Shown: piece by piece, positions 8,434 to 15,088 of the stretch
How the letters are laid out: every line of letters begins with the position of its first letter
How positions within the stretch are numbered: position 1 is the stretch's first letter
Source: Kocuria sp.
GTDB taxonomy: Bacteria > Actinomycetota > Actinomycetes > Actinomycetales > Micrococcaceae
Direction: 5' to 3'
Length of the DNA: 44,478 nucleotides
Assembly: GCF_030530945.1 (NCBI RefSeq)
Contig: NZ_JAUMTZ010000016.1
Span: forward strand, 1-44,478
Position numbers and translations under genes: made by a program
The notes under the pieces: model-generated
The model's database searches: none
The model's input: the letters and a program-made list of their open reading frames with translations, nothing else
What the model was told of the DNA's origin: nothing

Positions 8434-8584
8434 GGAGTCTCCTGGGACGAGAGTGGCGACGCCCCGGGAAACCTCGAGGGGAGCGCACGCGGAGGGGGGT
8501 GGTGGACAGGTGGGCCTGTGAGCCGGGAACTGGCTCCCGCCCCGCTGACCTGCGGCGATATAGCCTTGGAGGGCGTACGGAGGG
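8434..8584. other. Probable region of attL (host-prophage junction)
   Basis: Tyrosine integrase genes usually abut attP, so the left junction should lie in these 151 bp between the lipoprotein start and the integrase end. I see no tRNA gene. A short inverted repeat, GAGCC-7 nt-GGCTC, lies near 8519-8535. The right junction is outside the window, so the core repeat cannot be identified. Confidence 0.35.
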
Positions 8585-9733
8585 TTAGGCATTCCGCAGG
8601 GCGCGCACGTTGCCGCCCATCACCGGGGCGACGATCTCGTCCCCCTGCGCGGCCATGACCGAGTCCTCGGAGGGCCACAAGTGCGCGTAGGTCTGCAGGG
8701 TCTCGGTCGCGTCCTTGTGCCCGAGGCGGTGCGCGACCGCCACCGGCGACAGGCCCGCGGCGATCAGCTTCGAGGCGTGGTAGTGGCGCAACTGGTGCCA
8801 GCCGGCGCCCGCGAGTGGGGCCTTCTCCCGGGCCGACCGCCACGCCCGGGACATGGTGGAGCGCATCACCGGCTGGCCCGTGGCCGATCGGAACACGATC
8901 CCGTCCGGGCCTTCCCCAAACATCTCCCGGTGCTTGGTGAGCATGGCGTGCACCATCGGCCCGATCGTGACCTTCCGCCGCGAGGACTCCGTCTTCGGCG
9001 GACCCCACACGGGCCGCCCGGCGTCGAGGGCGACAACCTGGCGGTCCACCACCAGGTGCGACTCGTGGACCCGGTCCCAGGTGAGGGCGCGGGCCTCTCC
9101 CCCGCGCAGCCCGGTCGCCGCGATCAGCCACACCATGGCCTCCAGGTGCGCGGGCACCGCAGCAGCCACGCGGGCCACCGTCTCGTCCGCGAGCGGGACG
9201 ATCTTGTCCGTGGACTCCCGCGGGAGCCGGATCTTCACGCACGGGGAGCGCGGGATCAGCTCCCGGGCCACGGCGTAGTGGAACACGCTGGACATGTAGC
9301 CGTAGGCCAGGCGCACCGTCGACGGGGCGTAGTCCAGCGCCCACGCGGCCACGGCCGCCTGCACGTCCGCCTGGCTGATCAGCGTGATGGGGCGGGACCC
9401 GAGCGAGGGGTAGACGGTCTTCTCGAGCCGGATGCGCGCCGCGTTGCGGGAGGTGTCCCGCAGGTGGATCTGCGCGTCGAGCCACTGCTTGGCCACGTCC
9501 TGGAACGTCTCACGGCCGGTGCCGCGCCGGTAGACGCCCCGGTGCTGCTCGGCCTTGACCGCGGTGCAGAACTCGTCGGCGAGCTCCCGGTACGCGAACG
9601 AGCGCCGGCGCTTGGCGCCGTCACCGTTGATGTACTCGACCTGCCAGCGCAGGCCCTTGCCATATCGGTCGGTGCGCTTCTTGCGCCCAGTCTCGCTGCT
9701 AATCGAGTGCCAGCGGTCGACTACGTGTGCCAT
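8585..9733 (-). CDS. int: Phage tyrosine integrase
   Basis: A 382-residue site-specific recombinase. The N-terminal arm-binding part (about 1-60) is rich in basic and aromatic residues (WQVEYINGDGAKRRRSF). A SAM-like core-binding domain covers about 75-165 and the catalytic domain about 175-360. Catalytic residues are all present: R210 (ATGLRGGE), K247 (PPKTESS), H313 and R316 (HQLRHYH), H339 (RLGHK) and nucleophile Y349 (TYAHLWP). The ATG at 9733 is preferred because AAAGGAGA lies 11 nt upstream and it shares one base with the upstream TAA stop. It is third in the leftward repressor-protease-integrase operon, so the integrase can be expressed with the repressor during lysogeny. Confidence 0.95.
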   Translation of the reverse strand: MAHVVDRWHSISSETGRKKRTDRYGKGLRWQVEYINGDGAKRRRSFAYRELADEFCTAVKAEQHRGVYRRGTGRETFQDVAKQWLDAQIHLRDTSRNAARIRLEKTVYPSLGSRPITLISQADVQAAVAAWALDYAPSTVRLAYGYMSSVFHYAVARELIPRSPCVKIRLPRESTDKIVPLADETVARVAAAVPAHLEAMVWLIAATGLRGGEARALTWDRVHESHLVVDRQVVALDAGRPVWGPPKTESSRRKVTIGPMVHAMLTKHREMFGEGPDGIVFRSATGQPVMRSTMSRAWRSAREKAPLAGAGWHQLRHYHASKLIAAGLSPVAVAHRLGHKDATETLQTYAHLWPSEDSVMAAQGDEIVAPVMGGNVRALRNA

Positions 9734-10110
9734 TACGCGGCATTCTCCTTTTCGAGGTTCTGCAGTCGTGCGGTGAGGATCCACCCGGTGACGTCGAGTT
9801 CCAGTGCCCACGCTCCGAGGTCGTCGGTGACCTGCGCGCAACGGCGGAGGTCGTGCTCACGGATCAGCCAGCTTGCGGCCTCGCGGTCGGCGCGCTGCTC
9901 CCGCCTCGCGTAGAGCGCATGGTCGTTGGTCGGCTCGTCGCCGTGGATGGCGTGCGAGATCTCGTGAGCGAGCACGCACCGCTCCACGCGCTGCGGCAGG
10001 TCGGGCAGGAGCCAGATCGTGCCGTGCTCGTAGAGTCCCATGGTCCCGAGGGAGGGGGTGTACCGAACGGTCAGCCCGAGCTGCTCGGCGTGTTCCCACG
10101 GGTCGTACAT
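9733..10110 (-). CDS. immA: ImmA/IrrE-type (M78) zinc metallopeptidase
   Basis: A 125-residue protein with the zinc motif HEISH at residues 49-53 (CVLAHEISHAIHGD). A downstream acidic/aliphatic helix, EQRADREAASWLI (about 71-83), supplies the third ligand region. In ICEBs1 and many phages an ImmA protease cleaves or inactivates the partner HTH repressor. Here it is encoded directly after the repressor, its ATG (10110) sharing a base with the repressor TGA, and it is followed by int with a 1-base overlap. That arrangement supports a repressor/anti-repressor protease pair. Cleavage itself is inference. Confidence 0.85.
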   Translation of the reverse strand: MYDPWEHAEQLGLTVRYTPSLGTMGLYEHGTIWLLPDLPQRVERCVLAHEISHAIHGDEPTNDHALYARREQRADREAASWLIREHDLRRCAQVTDDLGAWALELDVTGWILTARLQNLEKENAA

Positions 10111-10463
10111 CAGAGGTAGTCCTCCTCGCTCACGTCTGGCTGTCCGTGCTCCTTGGCGGCGAGGCGGTAGTCCTCCTGGGTGGGGTCGATCCCCTGGGCG
10201 CGCAGGGTCCGCTCGGCGGCGGCGACGATGCTGACGGGGTCGACCTGCAGGGCGTCGCTGATGACCTTGAGGTAGTGCACGGTCAGCGGCCCGGTCTCGC
10301 GCCAGACCATCTTGCTGAGCGTGCTCTGCGGCACCCCGCTCTCGGCGGCGAGTCGGCGCTGCGACCACTTGCGCCGCGCCGCGTAGGCGCGCAGCTCGGC
10401 GTTGACAGCTCGGGCGAAGGCGTTCGGCAGTGGCGCTGGGGAGGAGTTGCTTCTTCGTTGCAT
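10110..10463 (-). CDS. XRE-family HTH repressor (primary immunity repressor candidate)
   Basis: A 117-residue DNA-binding protein. The helix-turn-helix is around residues 33-55 (WSQRRLAAESGVPQSTLSKMV), and LTVHYLKVISDALQVDP completes the XRE five-helix domain. It probably represses early lytic promoters by binding the 18-bp TGACCA-type palindromes described below, one of which covers its own -10 box. The start at 10463 is chosen because TATGCT lies 6 nt upstream and the protein then begins MQRRSNSS; a longer frame would run through the promoter. It is about 45% identical by eye over 66 residues to a second HTH protein at 14685-14957, so it has a paralog in the same prophage. Confidence 0.85.
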   Translation of the reverse strand: MQRRSNSSPAPLPNAFARAVNAELRAYAARRKWSQRRLAAESGVPQSTLSKMVWRETGPLTVHYLKVISDALQVDPVSIVAAAERTLRAQGIDPTQEDYRLAAKEHGQPDVSEEDYL

Positions 10464-10499
10464 GCACTGAGCATATCTGTGGTCATGCCACTGTGTCAC
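10464..10499 (-). promoter_or_regulatory. Promoter of the repressor-immA-int operon
   Basis: On the minus strand GTGACA (10494-10499) and TATGCT (10470-10475) are separated by 18 nt, a sound sigma-70-type promoter. The ATG follows the -10 box after 6 nt, so the message is probably leaderless. The operator-like site 10468-10485 covers the -10 box and part of the spacer, a position expected for autoregulation. Confidence 0.6.
10468..10485. promoter_or_regulatory. Operator-like palindrome, site 1
   Basis: TGAGCATATCTGTGGTCA matches 15 of 18 positions of TGACCATAGCTATGGTCA, the sequence used as reference for the nine sites. It overlaps the -10 region of the repressor promoter. Confidence 0.6.
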
Positions 10500-10547
10500 A
10501 CTCAGGAGCACTCGAAACGCACATGTTTGAATCCAGGGGTTGCGCTA

Positions 10548-10565
10548 TGACCCTAGTTATGGTCA
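10548..10565. promoter_or_regulatory. Operator-like palindrome, site 2
   Basis: TGACCCTAGTTATGGTCA lies 80 bp from site 1, in the divergent region upstream of the rightward early genes. It is the exact reverse complement of site 8 at 22905. It would be well placed to silence rightward early transcription; the matching promoter hexamers are not clear (TATGAC or TATGGT overlap it). Confidence 0.7.
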
Positions 10566-10594
10566 CAATGGGGGACGTCGAAAGGATCCCCCCA

Positions 10595-10897
10595 ATGGAC
10601 ACCATGACCATGAGCCAGCTGTACGCCCAGGCCCAACGCCACGAGACGACAGCTGCATCCACCCTCAAGGAACGCATCATGCACCTCGACAAAGACCTGC
10701 CCATCAAGGAAGTCGCCGAGCTTACCTCCCAGTCCCCCGCTGTGGTGGGCCGCCTCGTGCGCGCCGGCTACTTCCCCGGCGCCTACAAGGCCGGGATGGG
10801 CGAAGGCAACGCGCCCTGGGTCATCCCCTACTCCGCCGTCCAGGCCTATCGGGAGCGCATGCAGGCCAAGGTCGGCCTCGTGCGCCGGGCCCAGTGA
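10595..10897 (+). CDS. Excisionase-like helix-turn-helix protein (Xis1)
   Basis: A 100-residue protein whose C-terminal two thirds look like a MerR/excisionase-type winged helix: LPIKEVAELTSQSPAVVGRL, then the wing AGYFPGAYKAGMGEG and APWVIPYSAVQAYRERM. Such proteins bend att DNA to direct excision or act as early regulators. It is the first rightward gene opposite the repressor, the place where Xis or Cro is expected. ATG 10595 is preferred because AAAGGA lies about 8 nt upstream. Its stop codon is the first TGA of operator-like site 3. It is paralogous to the 57-residue product at 15089-15262. Confidence 0.75.
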   Translation: MDTMTMSQLYAQAQRHETTAASTLKERIMHLDKDLPIKEVAELTSQSPAVVGRLVRAGYFPGAYKAGMGEGNAPWVIPYSAVQAYRERMQAKVGLVRRAQ

Positions 10898-10912
10898 CCA
10901 CAGCTATGGTCA
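10895..10912. promoter_or_regulatory. Operator-like palindrome, site 3
   Basis: TGACCACAGCTATGGTCA, extended by one base on each side to 8-bp perfect arms (AGTGACCA/TGGTCACT). Its first three bases are the stop codon of the Xis-like gene, and the ATG of the next gene (10906) lies inside it, so binding here would sit on a translation junction. Confidence 0.65.
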
Positions 10913-11205
10913 CTCAGCCGCAGATCGAGGGGCTGCCCCCGGCCCCTCCGAGCGAACGCGAGCAGTACCAGGCCCGGTGCCTGGACGCGATCCGGGAGCT
11001 CGCCGAGTCCGAGGGCGAGTTCACTGCCGACGAGGTCCGCGGGATCGCGGGCCCGCCCCCGGACCGGTACATCACCGGGCGGGTCTTCCGCCAGGCCAAG
11101 CTGGCGGGCCTCATCCGCCCCTCGCACACCTACACCCTCTCCCGGACCGGCGGCCGCCGACGTGCGCCCGTCATGGTCTGGTACGCCGGAAGGACCACCG
11201 CATGA
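10906..11205 (+). CDS. Hypothetical phage protein, winged-helix-like
   Basis: A 99-residue protein. Residues about 25-75 (CLDAIRELAESEG through VFRQAKLAGLIRPS) have the helix spacing of a small winged helix, followed by TYTLSRTGGRRRAPVMVWYAG, which could be the wing. This is weak fold reading and I do not recognise the family. Two starts are possible: ATG 10906, inside the operator-like palindrome, or GTG 10894, overlapping the preceding stop by GTGA as many genes here do. Neither has a clear RBS. Its stop overlaps the next ATG by 4 bp, so it belongs to the early operon. Confidence 0.6.
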   Translation: MVTQPQIEGLPPAPPSEREQYQARCLDAIRELAESEGEFTADEVRGIAGPPPDRYITGRVFRQAKLAGLIRPSHTYTLSRTGGRRRAPVMVWYAGRTTA

Positions 11206-11324
11206 CCCTCGTCCAGTTCATCGACGCCCCCATCTTTTGGCACTTGCTGACCATAGCTGTGCTCACTGGCGCCCTGTGGGCCGGGTTCCGCGCAGACCAC
11301 CACGAGAAGGAGAACACGAAGTGA
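11202..11324 (+). CDS. Small single-pass membrane protein
   Basis: A 40-residue peptide with one hydrophobic helix (FWHLLTIAVLTGALWAGF, about residues 12-29) and a charged tail ADHHEKENTK. Its ATG overlaps the preceding stop (ATGA) and its stop overlaps the following GTG, which supports it as a real operon member. Operator-like site 4 lies within the codons of the membrane helix. Function is unknown; small early phage membrane proteins often affect superinfection or host processes, but nothing here shows this. Confidence 0.6.
   Translation: MTLVQFIDAPIFWHLLTIAVLTGALWAGFRADHHEKENTK
11248..11265. promoter_or_regulatory. Operator-like palindrome, site 4 (intragenic)
   Basis: TGACCATAGCTGTGCTCA matches 16 of 18 reference positions. 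It is the only one of the nine sites well inside a coding sequence, and it encodes part of the transmembrane helix (L-T-I-A-V-L) of the small membrane protein. It is therefore under double constraint or is a weaker chance match. Confidence 0.45.
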
Positions 11325-11662
11325 CCACCCTCAAATGGCAGGACCCCCCGCTGTCGAAGGCCGGGAAGGGCCGGGCGGCCAGCCGCGAACGTGACGCGAC
11401 CGTCGCCCAGCTCAAGGAGCACCCCGGCCGGTGGGCTCTGGTCCAGGAGGCCAGCAAGCACAGCAGCGCCTCGACCCCCTGGAAGAACCGCGGGTGCGAG
11501 GCCACCTCGACCCGCCGCGACGACGGCAAGGGCTTCGACGTGTACGCCCGTTGGCCGGAGGTCGACCCCGCGGACGTGGACCCGTACATCGCCCGCCGCC
11601 GCGCCAAGGGTGTGCCCCGCGACGGCCGTGCCGTCTCGGCGGGTCTGCGGAGCGTCTCGTGA
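11321..11662 (+). CDS. Hypothetical phage protein
   Basis: A 113-residue basic, hydrophilic protein. It contains GKGRAASRERDATVAQLKEHPGRW near the N-terminus and a C-terminal segment WPEVDPADVDPYIARRRAKG. I recognise no catalytic motif. The GTG start at 11321 overlaps the previous stop by 4 bp (GTGA), and its own TGA overlaps the next GTG. Its place between the regulatory genes and the Erf recombinase suggests a DNA-metabolism accessory role, which is inference only. Confidence 0.6.
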   Translation: MTTLKWQDPPLSKAGKGRAASRERDATVAQLKEHPGRWALVQEASKHSSASTPWKNRGCEATSTRRDDGKGFDVYARWPEVDPADVDPYIARRRAKGVPRDGRAVSAGLRSVS

Positions 11663-11832
11663 GCGCCCCGCAGCCGATGCCGGCGTCCCAGATGGACGAC
11701 TTCCGTGCCGCCCTGGCCGGGGTGCTCGAGGTCACGGACGACGACGGGATGGTCGAGCTGTGCCGCACACGGTACGGGGCCACCCACCAGGAGACCGCCG
11801 AGACGCTCACCGCGATCAAGGAGAACCGATGA
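11659..11832 (+). CDS. Small hypothetical phage protein
   Basis: A 57-residue acidic protein, start GTG 11659 overlapping the upstream stop and stop overlapping the Erf ATG. The segment MDDFRAALAGVLEVTDDDGMVELC and the tail ATHQETAETLTAIKENR look helical. No motif is recognised. It is supported mainly by the perfect 4-bp overlaps on both sides and consistent codon use. Confidence 0.55.
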   Translation: MSAPQPMPASQMDDFRAALAGVLEVTDDDGMVELCRTRYGATHQETAETLTAIKENR

Positions 11833-12440
11833 CCACCGTTTACCAGGCGCTCGCGGCCGTCATGGCCGAGGTGCGCGAGGTCCGCAAGGGCGAACGCAAC
11901 AAGCAGCAGGGCTTCAACTTCCGCGGCATCGACGCCGTCGTGAACGCGGTCGGGCCGGCGCTGCGCAAGCACGGCGTCGTGATCGCCCCGACGAAGACCG
12001 AGCACCACATCGCGTCGAAGAACACGGCCAAGGGCACGCCCATGAACTTCGTGACCGTGACCGTGGACTACACGGTGTTCGGCCCGGAGGGTGACCACTT
12101 CATCGGGCAGGTGTCCGCCGAGTCCTTCGACGCAGGAGACAAGGGGACCGCGAAGGCCATGTCCGTGGCGTACCGGACCTTCCTGCTGCAGGCCCTGTGC
12201 CTGCCCACGGACGACCCGGACCCGGACCACGACTACATCCAGGAGACCCGCCCGCATGCCCAGCCTGCCGCGCAGGCGGAGGACCCCGAGCAGCGCATCC
12301 GGGAGAGCATCGCGAACGCCGTTCAGAAGGGCCCGGACGCCGTGCAGTCGCTCGGCACCTGGGCTGGTCAGCACGGCTGGCCCGAGTGGGCCCTGCAGGA
12401 ACTCCGCAACCACCACGCACAGATGAGGAACGCATCATGA
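11829..12440 (+). CDS. erf: ERF-family single-strand annealing recombinase
   Basis: A 203-residue protein resembling the ERF superfamily, which anneals complementary single strands during phage recombination. The N-terminal block VYQALAAVMAEVREVRKGERN, the motif GFNFRGIDAVVNAVGPALRKHGV (about 28-50) and the later GTAKAMSVAYRTFLLQALCLPTDD are characteristic, including the conserved KA-x3-A-x-R-TFLL-type helix. The C-terminal ~50 residues form a variable tail. It starts the recombination cluster (Erf, HNH, SSB) and is translationally coupled on both sides by ATGA overlaps. An exonuclease partner is not evident. Confidence 0.82.
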   Translation: MTTVYQALAAVMAEVREVRKGERNKQQGFNFRGIDAVVNAVGPALRKHGVVIAPTKTEHHIASKNTAKGTPMNFVTVTVDYTVFGPEGDHFIGQVSAESFDAGDKGTAKAMSVAYRTFLLQALCLPTDDPDPDHDYIQETRPHAQPAAQAEDPEQRIRESIANAVQKGPDAVQSLGTWAGQHGWPEWALQELRNHHAQMRNAS

Positions 12441-12931
12441 GCACCCCCACCGCAGCACAGGTCATGGCCGCCTACTACCTCAAGGGCCAGCTCTACAAGT
12501 TCGTGAAGGACCACGAGCACCTGATCACCAAGGACATGGAGCCCGGCGACGCCACCTCGGCCCGCTTCGACCTGGACGGCCAGGAGCTGCCCCTGGGGAA
12601 GATCCAGCGCACCGAGCCCAAGCCCGCGTGGCGGGTTACGGACAAGGACGCTCTGGCCGAGTGGGCGGAGACCAGCATGCCGGAGCTCGTGGAGACCGTC
12701 ACTGTGCTGAAGGAGAAGGCGGTGGCGGACCTGATCAAGCGGGTCACCACCCAGAACGCGGCGATCACCGAGGACGGCGAGGTCATCCCCGGCCTGTCCT
12801 GGGCAACTGGCACCAGCTCGGCTGTGCGCTACACCCCCGCCAAGGACATCCACCAGTCGCTGTCGCTGATCGCCCGTGAGGGGCGCATCGCGGAGATCAC
12901 CGGCGGGGTGCTCGGGGAGGTCGAGGAGTGA
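12437..12931 (+). CDS. Hypothetical phage protein in recombination cluster
   Basis: A 164-residue protein coupled to erf by an ATGA overlap. It contains LKGQLYKFVKDHEHLITKDMEPGD, GKIQRTEPKPAWRVTDKDALAEW and a repeated alternation of charged helices. Proteins with a similar LGKI-x-R...P-W-x-V-x-D pattern occur beside Erf or Bet genes in actinophages, but I cannot name a function. It could be a recombination or nucleotide-binding accessory. The stop overlaps the following GTG by 4 bp. Confidence 0.6.
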   Translation: MSTPTAAQVMAAYYLKGQLYKFVKDHEHLITKDMEPGDATSARFDLDGQELPLGKIQRTEPKPAWRVTDKDALAEWAETSMPELVETVTVLKEKAVADLIKRVTTQNAAITEDGEVIPGLSWATGTSSAVRYTPAKDIHQSLSLIAREGRIAEITGGVLGEVEE

Positions 12932-13290
12932 GCGCCCAGCAGCGCATCAACGACGTCCTGCTCGAGTGGGACGGCACGACGCGCACCTACCGCCGTGAGG
13001 TCGAGGAGGCGGGCCGGGCGAAGGCCGAGTACGAGCGGGACCGGGCCCGGTTCATCGTGAAGGCACGGGCGGGCAACGACCGCATGTCCCAGGCGCAGGC
13101 CGAGACGGAGGCCGCCGCAGATGACGACGTGTACGCGTCCCGGCTGGCGATGCTCGCCGCCGAGGCCAAGGCGGAGTCCACCCGGCAGCGCCTGTACCTG
13201 ATGCGGGCGAAGTCGGACGCGCTGCGCACGGAGCGCGTGGACGAGCGCGAGTCGAACCGGCTGTACGCAACCCACGGAGAGGGGGCGTGA
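12928..13290 (+). CDS. Coiled-coil phage protein
   Basis: A 120-residue, almost entirely helical and highly charged protein (e.g. RREVEEAGRAKAEYERDRA, AAEAKAESTRQRLYLMRAKS), probably one long coiled coil. There are no cysteines, catalytic motifs or membrane segments. GTG 12928 overlaps the previous stop and its TGA overlaps the next start, so it is an operon member. A structural or adaptor role for the recombination complex is possible but not shown. Confidence 0.6.
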   Translation: MSAQQRINDVLLEWDGTTRTYRREVEEAGRAKAEYERDRARFIVKARAGNDRMSQAQAETEAAADDDVYASRLAMLAAEAKAESTRQRLYLMRAKSDALRTERVDERESNRLYATHGEGA

Positions 13291-13661
13291 TGGCTGGATT
13301 CACGACGGCCACCCGCCAGCGGATCCTCGAGCGCGACGGCTGGGCGTGCGTGCTGTGCGGCAAGCCCTACCGGCCCGCGTTCGACTCCATCCACCACCGG
13401 CAGCCCCGCGGCATGGGCGGCTCCAAGGCCACGGCCACCAACGGCGCCGCGAACGGGATCGTGCTGTGCGGATCCGGGACCACCGGCCACCACGGCTGGG
13501 TGGAGTCGCACCGGGCCGAAGCGCTCGAGCTCGGCCTGCTGGTCCCCAAGAACGGCACCCGCAGCCCGCACGAGGTGCCCGTGTCCTTCGACGGCGGCCG
13601 CACCTGGCTGTTCCTCGCGGACGACGGATCCCGACTCACCACGGAGAGGAAGACCCCATGA
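13290..13661 (+). CDS. HNH endonuclease
   Basis: A 123-residue protein with a zinc-finger-type HNH domain: C20/C23 in ACVLCGK, the beta-beta histidines in SIHHRQPRGMGGS (H35, H36), then the second metal site IVLCGSGTTGHHGWVESHR (C60, H67, H68). Phage HNH enzymes of this type process recombination or replication intermediates or cut host DNA; its place between Erf and SSB favours recombination. Start ATG 13290 forms TGATG with the upstream stop; GTG 13287 is an alternative. It is distinct from the second HNH protein near the terminase. Confidence 0.8.
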   Translation: MAGFTTATRQRILERDGWACVLCGKPYRPAFDSIHHRQPRGMGGSKATATNGAANGIVLCGSGTTGHHGWVESHRAEALELGLLVPKNGTRSPHEVPVSFDGGRTWLFLADDGSRLTTERKTP

Positions 13662-13909
13662 CCACCCCACTCGAAGCGGGCCAACGGGCCCAGAGGTTCA
13701 AGCGCCTGCAGTCCGGCCTGGACGCGGACGCCGTGGTCTTGGCGGCCACGCTGCGGCGGCTGAGCACGAACACCCCCGCGAACCGCGACCAAGCGCGGGC
13801 CGCGGCCACCCGCCTGGACCGCACCGCCCACGAGCTCGCCGAGGCCGCCACGACCCTGGCAGCCGGCATCCAGGACGACCTGCACGACATGGAAGGACCC
13901 ACCACATGA
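13658..13909 (+). CDS. Small helical hypothetical protein
   Basis: An 83-residue, Ala- and Arg-rich helical protein (GQRAQRFKRLQSGLDADAVV, RAAATRLDRTAHELAEAATT). No family is recognised. ATG 13658 overlaps the HNH stop and its TGA overlaps the nrdH ATG, and codon use matches its neighbours, so it is probably expressed as part of the early operon. Confidence 0.55.
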   Translation: MTTPLEAGQRAQRFKRLQSGLDADAVVLAATLRRLSTNTPANRDQARAAATRLDRTAHELAEAATTLAAGIQDDLHDMEGPTT

Positions 13910-14160
13910 CCCACCCAGCAGTGACCGTGTACACGAAGCCCTCGTGCCCCTCGTGCGTCGCGACGAAGCGCCGCCTCCGGAAGCGGGCCGTGGACTTCAC
14001 CGAGGTCGACGTCACCCAGGACCAGTCCGCGTACGACTTCATCACCGCGGAGCTCGGCCACCAAGCCGCCCCCGTGGTCTACGCCTCGGACGGCGAGACC
14101 ACCCACCACTGGTCCGGGTACCGCCCCGACCTGATCACCACCCACATCACCGGAAAGTAG
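13906..14160 (+). CDS. nrdH: NrdH-like glutaredoxin
   Basis: An 84-residue thioredoxin-fold protein. The redox active site CPSC is at residues 14-17 (YTKPSCPSC), the strand FTEVDVTQDQ follows, and HQAAPVVYASDG holds the cis-proline (APVV). The C-terminal WSGYRPDLI matches the NrdH signature WSGFRPD. NrdH reduces class Ib ribonucleotide reductase; a phage copy would raise dNTP supply during replication by acting on the host enzyme, since no nrdE/F genes are present here. It is coupled by an overlapping start and stop on its left side and lies 7 bp before ssb. Confidence 0.9.
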   Translation: MTHPAVTVYTKPSCPSCVATKRRLRKRAVDFTEVDVTQDQSAYDFITAELGHQAAPVVYASDGETTHHWSGYRPDLITTHITGK

Positions 14161-14167
14161 GCCACGC

Positions 14168-14641
14168 ATGGCACGCAACGAAGTCACCCTCGAAGGGTTC
14201 GTCCGCAAGATCGACCTCCGCTACACCCCCAGCGGCACCGCGGTCCTGAACCTCAAGGTCCCCATCGACCGGCGGGCGAAGAACAAGGACACCGGCGAGT
14301 GGGAGACCACGAACACCACCTGGTGGCAGCTGACCACCTGGCAGGAGGACGCCGAGTTCCAGGCCGAGCACCTGCAGGAGGGATCGCTGATCCAGTTCAC
14401 GGGCATGCCCGAGCTGGAGCAGCAGGAGGGCCGAGACGGCAAGACGTACTTCAACGCGGTCATGAAGTGGCCGAAGATCGCCCTGGTCCTGCGGGCTCCG
14501 CGGGAGAAGCCCCAGGGCGGCCAGCGCGGCCAGCAGTCCTCCCAGGGCGGCCGCAGCGCGTGGTCCCAGCCCGCCCCCCAGGGCGGCGCACGAGGCGGCT
14601 ACGACTGGGGCGCCGACTCCGAGGACGAACCCCCGTTCTGA
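14168..14641 (+). CDS. ssb: Single-stranded DNA-binding protein
   Basis: A 157-residue SSB with an OB fold in residues 1-115 (NEVTLEGFVRKIDLRYTPSG, AVLNLKVPIDRR, TTWWQLTTWQEDAE, GSLIQFTGMPELEQ). A Gly/Gln/Ser-rich linker and the acidic tip EDEPPF, which recruits partner proteins, complete it. It coats replication and recombination single strands and fits with the Erf upstream. It ends the first early block: 23 bp after its stop a strong hairpin containing operator-like site 5 begins. ATG 14168 is the only start consistent with the OB fold. Confidence 0.92.
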   Translation: MARNEVTLEGFVRKIDLRYTPSGTAVLNLKVPIDRRAKNKDTGEWETTNTTWWQLTTWQEDAEFQAEHLQEGSLIQFTGMPELEQQEGRDGKTYFNAVMKWPKIALVLRAPREKPQGGQRGQQSSQGGRSAWSQPAPQGGARGGYDWGADSEDEPPF

Positions 14642-14663
14642 TCCACCTCAGTACCTTGACCGC

Positions 14664-14693
14664 CCCGCGTGACCATAGCCGTGGTCACGCGGG
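14664..14693. terminator. Bidirectional hairpin with embedded operator-like site
   Basis: A perfect 12-bp inverted repeat, CCCGCGTGACCA and TGGTCACGCGGG, with a 6-nt loop, extendable with one bulged base. It lies between convergent ssb and the second repressor gene, so it would terminate both. There is no T tract, as is usual in high-GC actinobacteria. The central 18 bp are operator-like site 5. Confidence 0.65.
14670..14687. promoter_or_regulatory. Operator-like palindrome, site 5
   Basis: TGACCATAGCCGTGGTCA (16 of 18 reference positions) forms the heart of the hairpin above. Its last three bases, TCA, are the complement of the TGA stop codon of the second repressor gene. A bound repressor here could block readthrough from ssb and influence the paralogous switch. 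Confidence 0.65.
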
Positions 14694-14957
14694 CGGCGCG
14701 TCATCACCCTTGGCCCGCTCCTCGGCTAGGTCAGCTATAGCGCCAGGGCGAACCCCCAGAGACCGGCATATGAGTTCGAAATTGTGCACCGTCAGCGCAC
14801 TTCGTTCCCGGAACACGGCGTTGCTGATCGATGTCTGAGGGATCCCGGTCATCCCGGAAAGCCGCACCTGCGAGATCCCCCGATCCAGCATCAGCTGTCG
14901 AATCTTCTCGTTGACTGCGCGGGCGAAAGGACCCACGGCGTTGGCACTAGTACCCAT
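14685..14957 (-). CDS. Second XRE-family HTH repressor, paralog of the first
   Basis: A 90-residue HTH protein: FARAVNEKIRQLMLDRG, then the HTH ISQVRLSGMTGIPQTSISNAV (about 28-48), and ALTVHNFELICRSLGVRP. By eye about 30 of 66 aligned residues equal the repressor at 10110-10463, including FARAVN, LTVH and SQ-x-RL. Start ATG 14957 is chosen because, like the first repressor, it follows a -10-like box (TACGGT) after 6 nt ending in GTGC; a longer frame begins at 14996. It is monocistronic, without an ImmA partner, and faces a paralogous Xis-like gene. It probably binds the CAAGTT inverted repeat between them. Confidence 0.78.
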   Translation of the reverse strand: MGTSANAVGPFARAVNEKIRQLMLDRGISQVRLSGMTGIPQTSISNAVFRERSALTVHNFELICRSLGVRPGAIADLAEERAKGDDAPPA

Positions 14958-14998
14958 GCACCCACCGTAGAGCACAGCCTTCGCACCCTGCGTCACCC

Positions 14999-15018
14999 CA
15001 AGTTACCGCCAGAACTTG
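14999..15018. promoter_or_regulatory. Inverted repeat CAAGTT-8-AACTTG, candidate operator of the second switch
   Basis: Perfect 6-bp arms separated by 8 nt, a 20-bp element midway between two divergent HTH genes. Its right arm overlaps the -35 hexamer of the rightward promoter below. The sequence is unrelated to the TGACCA sites, so the two paralogous repressors probably have different specificities. Confidence 0.55.
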
Positions 15019-15043
15019 CAACCTACCCCAAATGGCGTAGACT
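15016..15043 (+). promoter_or_regulatory. Promoter of the second Xis-like gene
   Basis: TTGCAA (15016-15021), 16-nt spacer, TAGACT (15038-15043), a good sigma-70-type promoter for the gene starting at 15089. Overlap of the -35 with the CAAGTT repeat suggests repression by the divergently encoded HTH protein. Confidence 0.6.
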
Positions 15044-15088
15044 TGGTGATCAGGCAGGACGGTCCGGCCGAGCTAGGAGGAAGAACAG

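Noticed and set aside
8434..8584. A tRNA gene serving as attachment site
   Set aside because: No T-arm (GTTCGA-type) or acceptor pairing is visible in the junction region.
10467..10594. Upstream ATG/GTG codons in frame with the first Xis-like gene
   Set aside because: They lie inside the divergent operator/promoter region and lack an RBS; ATG 10595 has AAAGGA at correct spacing.
14958..14996. Longer start (14996) for the second repressor
   Set aside because: The extension has no RBS. The shorter start at 14957 matches the promoter-to-ATG layout of the paralogous repressor.
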